From Candidatus Latescibacterota bacterium (GTDB lineage Bacteria; Latescibacterota; UBA2968), in NCBI GenBank assembly GCA_022824945.1, contig JAJDYX010000049.1, positions 30,486 to 94,485 on the forward strand: a stretch of 64,000 nucleotides of DNA, in the 5' to 3' direction. The translations under genes were made by a program, and so were the position numbers. The notes below the pieces were generated by a model. It was not told the origin of the DNA. It ran no database searches and worked only from the letters and a program-made list of their open reading frames with translations. Of this stretch, positions 60,815 through 64,000 are shown piece after piece; position 1 is the stretch's first letter; the number at the start of each line of letters is the position of its first letter.

Positions 60815-62083
60815 ATGATTTTGAGAACAGTTTTGATGATCACACAAAAATTTCCTCCTTTTAATGGTGTTGGGGTTCTGCGGGTTACCAAATTCGTGAA
60901 GTATATTCAAGATTTTGGATGGCGACCAGTTGTTCTGACCTGCAAACAAGAAGAAGATCGTTTGGATGCTGTGGATAAAAAACTATTAGATGGCATTCCA
61001 GAAGATTTAAGCATTCATCGGGTAAATGCTCCTTCCCTATATGACGTTTACAGACTGGTAGGCGGACGGGCAAAACAAGGATCTTTTTCATTGTCTAAAA
61101 ATCCTCTGGCTTCTTTAATCCGATCCTTATTTGTACCTGACCAATATGTAGCCTGGTATTTTACGGGAGTTCGTAAGGCAAGAAAGATTTTCCAGATGGA
61201 GAATATAGACGCGATCTATTCTACATCTCCTCGTGAAACCTCACATCTCATTGGACGAACGCTCCGTCTAAAATATAAGCGTCCCTGGATAGCCGATTTT
61301 AGAGATCCCTGGATCGAGAAACAACACCGTCCAAAACGCATTCAGCCTCTCGAACAGTTCGAGAAGTACTTAGAAAGAATTGTGCTTCGCGATGCTGATT
61401 GTATTCTTGCTGCCTGGCCTGGTATTATTCGAAGTTTTGAGCCTGCTGTGGAGGAGAAATCGCAAGTTTTGACTAATGGATTTGATGAAGAAGACTTTAG
61501 AGGTCTAAAGCCTCATGTGTTCCCAAAATTCACTTTTTTGTATGCCGGATCACTTTTTAAAGAATTATCTCCCCTGCCAATGTTCGAAGCATTGGATGTG
61601 CTGCTGCGAACACATCCAAAACTGCGGCAAAAAATGCAATTGATCCTCTTAGGAAGGCAAGACGCATTTATCCGAGACACGATAACAAAATACGAGTTGG
61701 AATCTTGTGTACATATCATCTCACAAATACCACACAGAGAATGTTTAGAGTACATGTTAGGTGCTGATGTATTGACTTTTTTTGTACCAGATAAACAGTG
61801 GATTCCGAGCAAAATTTTCGAGTATTTAAGAGCCAATCGACCAATACTGGCAATAGCAGACCAGGATTCAGACGCTGTACAGATGATCATGCGCGTAAAC
61901 CAGGATTTATGTTTCGCAAGCCGAGACCCTGGGCAGATAGCAGGTCATATCTCCACTTTAGTGCAAAGTCGCCAGATTGCGAATTGTGGGATTCAGAACA
62001 ATAGGCGACTCTGGGAGTTTGAGCGAAAACAATTAGCAAAACAATTTGCTCATATCCTTGACACGCTCGTCAATCAGGTTTAG
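60815..62083 (+). CDS. Glycosyltransferase family 4-like protein
   Basis: About 422 residues from the ATG at 60815 (an ATG seven codons later is also possible). A GT-B fold: N-terminal domain with KFPPFNGVGVLRVTKFVKYI, a central WIADFRDPW motif, and a C-terminal half with FLYAGSLFKELSPLP and KIFEYLRANRPILAIAD (the nucleotide-sugar E and surrounding). It likely builds a surface or exported polysaccharide. Four bases separate it from the sugar transferase gene, so they form an operon. Confidence 0.87.
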   Translation: MILRTVLMITQKFPPFNGVGVLRVTKFVKYIQDFGWRPVVLTCKQEEDRLDAVDKKLLDGIPEDLSIHRVNAPSLYDVYRLVGGRAKQGSFSLSKNPLASLIRSLFVPDQYVAWYFTGVRKARKIFQMENIDAIYSTSPRETSHLIGRTLRLKYKRPWIADFRDPWIEKQHRPKRIQPLEQFEKYLERIVLRDADCILAAWPGIIRSFEPAVEEKSQVLTNGFDEEDFRGLKPHVFPKFTFLYAGSLFKELSPLPMFEALDVLLRTHPKLRQKMQLILLGRQDAFIRDTITKYELESCVHIISQIPHRECLEYMLGADVLTFFVPDKQWIPSKIFEYLRANRPILAIADQDSDAVQMIMRVNQDLCFASRDPGQIAGHISTLVQSRQIANCGIQNNRRLWEFERKQLAKQFAHILDTLVNQV

Positions 62084-62086
62084 AAA

Positions 62087-62698
62087 ATGAGCCGTTTAAC
62101 TAAAATGTTAAAAGTGCTGTGTGCTCTGAGTTTTCTCATCTTACTATTACCGTTCGTGATTCTGGGTATCATATTGATCTGGATAGAGACGCGGGATAGA
62201 TGCTTGTTCAAACAAATCCGAGTGGGAAAAAACTTGAGAACCTTTACCATTTATAAACTTAAAACCATGATTGACCGTAAAAAAACAGATCAAAATGATC
62301 TCTTTGTGGATAATGAAAAATATACGACAAAAAGTGGACGCCTGCTCAGGATGTCAAAAATCGACGAAATACCGCAACTTTGGAATATCATCAAAGGGGA
62401 TATGGATTTTGTAGGGCCGAGACCAATAAGAGAACCACTACACAATTTTTATATGAAAAATATTCCAAACTTTGAACGCCGATACCAAACGTTACCCGGC
62501 CTTACTGGCATCTCTCAAATTGTTGATCCTGAGAATACAGATCGCAGTCTCGGCCTATCTTGTGACTGTTACTACATCAATAACAAATCTGTGAAACTCG
62601 ATGTTCTAATCATTGTATCGACGGTCATATATTTGATTTACAGTCTATCACGAGAGATTTACAACTGGACAACTGCAAGATGGCTCAGGCGTAGATAG
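62087..62698 (+). CDS. Bacterial sugar transferase (phosphoglycosyl transferase)
   Basis: 203 residues, the minimal monotopic form. One N-terminal membrane helix (about 8-33), the KLKTM segment, the catalytic D93-E94 in SKIDEIPQLWN, and DFVGPRP. It transfers a sugar phosphate to a polyprenyl phosphate, the first step of glycan assembly. An extra hydrophobic C-terminal segment (VLIIVSTVIYLIYSL) is present. Further pathway genes are cut off by the IS256 element and window end. Confidence 0.9.
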   Translation: MSRLTKMLKVLCALSFLILLLPFVILGIILIWIETRDRCLFKQIRVGKNLRTFTIYKLKTMIDRKKTDQNDLFVDNEKYTTKSGRLLRMSKIDEIPQLWNIIKGDMDFVGPRPIREPLHNFYMKNIPNFERRYQTLPGLTGISQIVDPENTDRSLGLSCDCYYINNKSVKLDVLIIVSTVIYLIYSLSREIYNWTTARWLRRR

Positions 62699-62733
62699 CG
62701 TCCGTATATTTCTGTAAAATTGAAAAAGTCACC

Positions 62734-63993
62734 GTAGCTCCGAGAAAAGTCTTAAGATAGGGGTGAGTAAGTAGTATAAACCCTAACCTTGGAGGCTACG
62801 ATGACTTACCCCAAAGATATTAAAATTGCTGCGCCAGAGCAATTTGCACTTTTGAATGACCCTGAGTTTCTCAACCAGGCCGTGACACGCTTCCTCCAGC
62901 AGTTCCTCGAAGCGGAGATCACCTCGTTTTTACAAGCAGACCCTTATGAGCGAACTGGCGATCGGACAGGCTACCGTAACGGCTATAAACCTCGGATAGT
63001 CAAAACGCGCGTAGGCCGTATCGAGCTTAGCGTGCCTCAAGATCGGGAAGGACGATTCAGCAGTGAGTTATTTGCCCGTTTTCAACGTAGTGAAAAAGCA
63101 CTCATACTTGCGCTTCAAGAAGCATACTTGCAAGGGGTCTCCACACGCAAAGTAACCAAGATCACAGAAGCCTTGTGTGGGACCTCCTTTTCAAAGTCTC
63201 AGGTCTCACAGCTTTGTCAAGACCTGGATGAGGACATAAACGCATGGCGTGAGCGATCCCTTGACCAGGCATACCCTTATCTGATCATTGATGCGACCTA
63301 TCTCCACATCCGTAGCAGGGGACAAGTCGCGTCTGAGGGCGTCTTAATCGTTTCTGGGATCGCAGAGAGTGGACATCGAGATATCCTATCCATAGACGTG
63401 GCGCACTCCGAGACAGAAGCCACGTATGCTGATCTGTTTAAAGACCTTAAAAAGCGTGGGTTAAAGGGCGTACAACTCGTCATCTCTGACCACCACGAAG
63501 GCTTACAAAACGCGATCAAACGACACTTTCAAGGGGCCTCTTGGCAGCATTGTCAAACCCACTTCCACAGAAACATCAAAGGCATCACACCCCCCAAGCA
63601 TCAACGGGAGGTTGCCGAGGCACTTAAAGACGTTTTCAATGCTCCAGATCACAACACCGCACAACATCGCCTATCGCAACTGATGGACACCTATGAAGAG
63701 ATACTGCCCAATGTGGTGGACAAAATAGACCGGGATATTATCCATTGTCTGGCCTGCTTCCACTTTCCCAAAAAGCACCGCAGACGCATCCGGACCACCA
63801 ACCTGTTGGAACGACTCAACCGAGAGATCAAAAGACGTGCCGATGTGGTGCAGATCTTCCCCAATCAGGAGGCTTGTCAACGTCTGATCGGCGCGCTGTG
63901 TATGGAGTGGTCTGAAGAGTGGATCACCGGCAGACGCTATCTGGACATGAGGTATTTGAAACAAAATCTCTGACCCCTATTTCACGGAGCTAC
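62734..63993 (+). mobile_element. IS256-family insertion sequence
   Basis: The ends read inwards as GTAGCTCCG-A-GAAA (62734 onward) and GTAGCTCCG-T-GAAA (from 63993). Both then reach ATAGGGGT-AG, the left after a 9-base extra stretch. The transposase fills the element. The 8-9 bp target duplication cannot be tested because the window ends seven bases later. Confidence 0.8.
62801..63973 (+). CDS. IS256-family (Mutator type) transposase
   Basis: 390 residues from the ATG at 62801 behind TTGGAGG; an ATG four codons earlier is possible. The DDE residues are in LIIDATYLHIR, VISDHHEGLQNAI and TTNLLERLNREIKRR. The N terminus carries the usual RTGYRNGYKPR segment. It appears intact, so the element may be active. 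The GASWQHCQTHFHRN motif is typical. Confidence 0.95.
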   Translation: MTYPKDIKIAAPEQFALLNDPEFLNQAVTRFLQQFLEAEITSFLQADPYERTGDRTGYRNGYKPRIVKTRVGRIELSVPQDREGRFSSELFARFQRSEKALILALQEAYLQGVSTRKVTKITEALCGTSFSKSQVSQLCQDLDEDINAWRERSLDQAYPYLIIDATYLHIRSRGQVASEGVLIVSGIAESGHRDILSIDVAHSETEATYADLFKDLKKRGLKGVQLVISDHHEGLQNAIKRHFQGASWQHCQTHFHRNIKGITPPKHQREVAEALKDVFNAPDHNTAQHRLSQLMDTYEEILPNVVDKIDRDIIHCLACFHFPKKHRRRIRTTNLLERLNREIKRRADVVQIFPNQEACQRLIGALCMEWSEEWITGRRYLDMRYLKQNL

Positions 63994-64000
63994 ATTTTTA

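Noticed and set aside
1..64000. tRNA or rRNA genes
   Set aside because: I saw no cloverleaf with a GGTTCGAATCC-type arm ending in CCA and no rRNA-like sequence; a proper tRNAscan was not possible.

Overview
The window most resembles a chromosomal segment of an FCB-group bacterium, plausibly Latescibacterota or a similar marine or sediment lineage. This is inference. It rests on the dense set of phytanoyl-CoA-type dioxygenases with a sulfatase, a GWxTD-domain protein, a CBM9/DUF5916 outer-membrane protein, an M42 aminopeptidase and a peptide-family solute-binding lipoprotein. Promoters look sigma70-like (TTGACA/TATAAT-type) rather than Bacteroides-type, and ribosome binding sites are AGGAG-like. 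I saw no tRNA, rRNA or CRISPR array.

Layout. (1) 0.06-3.3 kb is a small accessory island: an excisionase-type HTH gene behind a perfect palindromic operator, a tail-anchored coiled-coil protein, and a convergent restriction-modification pair whose endonuclease is a clear EcoRV relative. (2) 3.5-22.3 kb is ordinary metabolic genome. It holds seven Fe(II)/2-oxoglutarate oxygenase genes (two are tandem paralogues), a sulfatase, GWxTD and DUF5916 envelope proteins, an M42 peptidase, an oligopeptide-type binding protein, a TIM-barrel isomerase, a bifunctional nuclease and an aldo/keto reductase. A GATTGCGGC-type hairpin repeat is scattered between genes. (3) 22.4-37.0 kb is a single-strand defence operon of BREX type 3 character (BrxF, BrxC, PglX, PglZ and a BrxA-like protein). 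An AlbA_2/Schlafen-type regulator is inserted in it, and the expected helicase slot holds an Mrr-like nuclease fused to a STAND-type NTPase. This is the strongest candidate for an undescribed variant. (4) 37.0-41.9 kb has a YchF-like protein with an altered P-loop, an IS3 element whose right end is interrupted by a MITE with target duplication, and a PD-(D/E)XK nuclease gene between a small gene and a decayed copy of that gene's 5' region. (5) 41.9-45.8 kb is a four-gene sugar ABC transporter lacking its binding protein.

(6) 46.1-58.3 kb is a second unusual locus. A regulator with a Glu at the phospho-acceptor site and an AraC-type HTH precedes an acyl-carrier-like protein, a cytoplasmic subtilisin fused to a DUF1611 P-loop domain, a membrane thioredoxin, a small Cys-containing peptide with a very strong RBS, a beta-propeller lipoprotein, an FtsX-type permease, an ABC exporter, a membrane rhodanese and a MauE-like protein. 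It reads like a peptide (RiPP-like) production and export or redox cassette, but no precursor, modification or product is proven. (7) 58.3-64 kb has a leucine-rich-repeat protein, a frameshifted YdcF-type gene, a glycosyltransferase, a bacterial sugar transferase and an IS256-family element.

Three copies of a covarying two-hairpin element (46.9, 48.2 and 59.9 kb) occur around the second locus and may be a structured RNA family. Reading was by eye. Family calls rest on motifs recalled from known families, and no alignment or database search was run.
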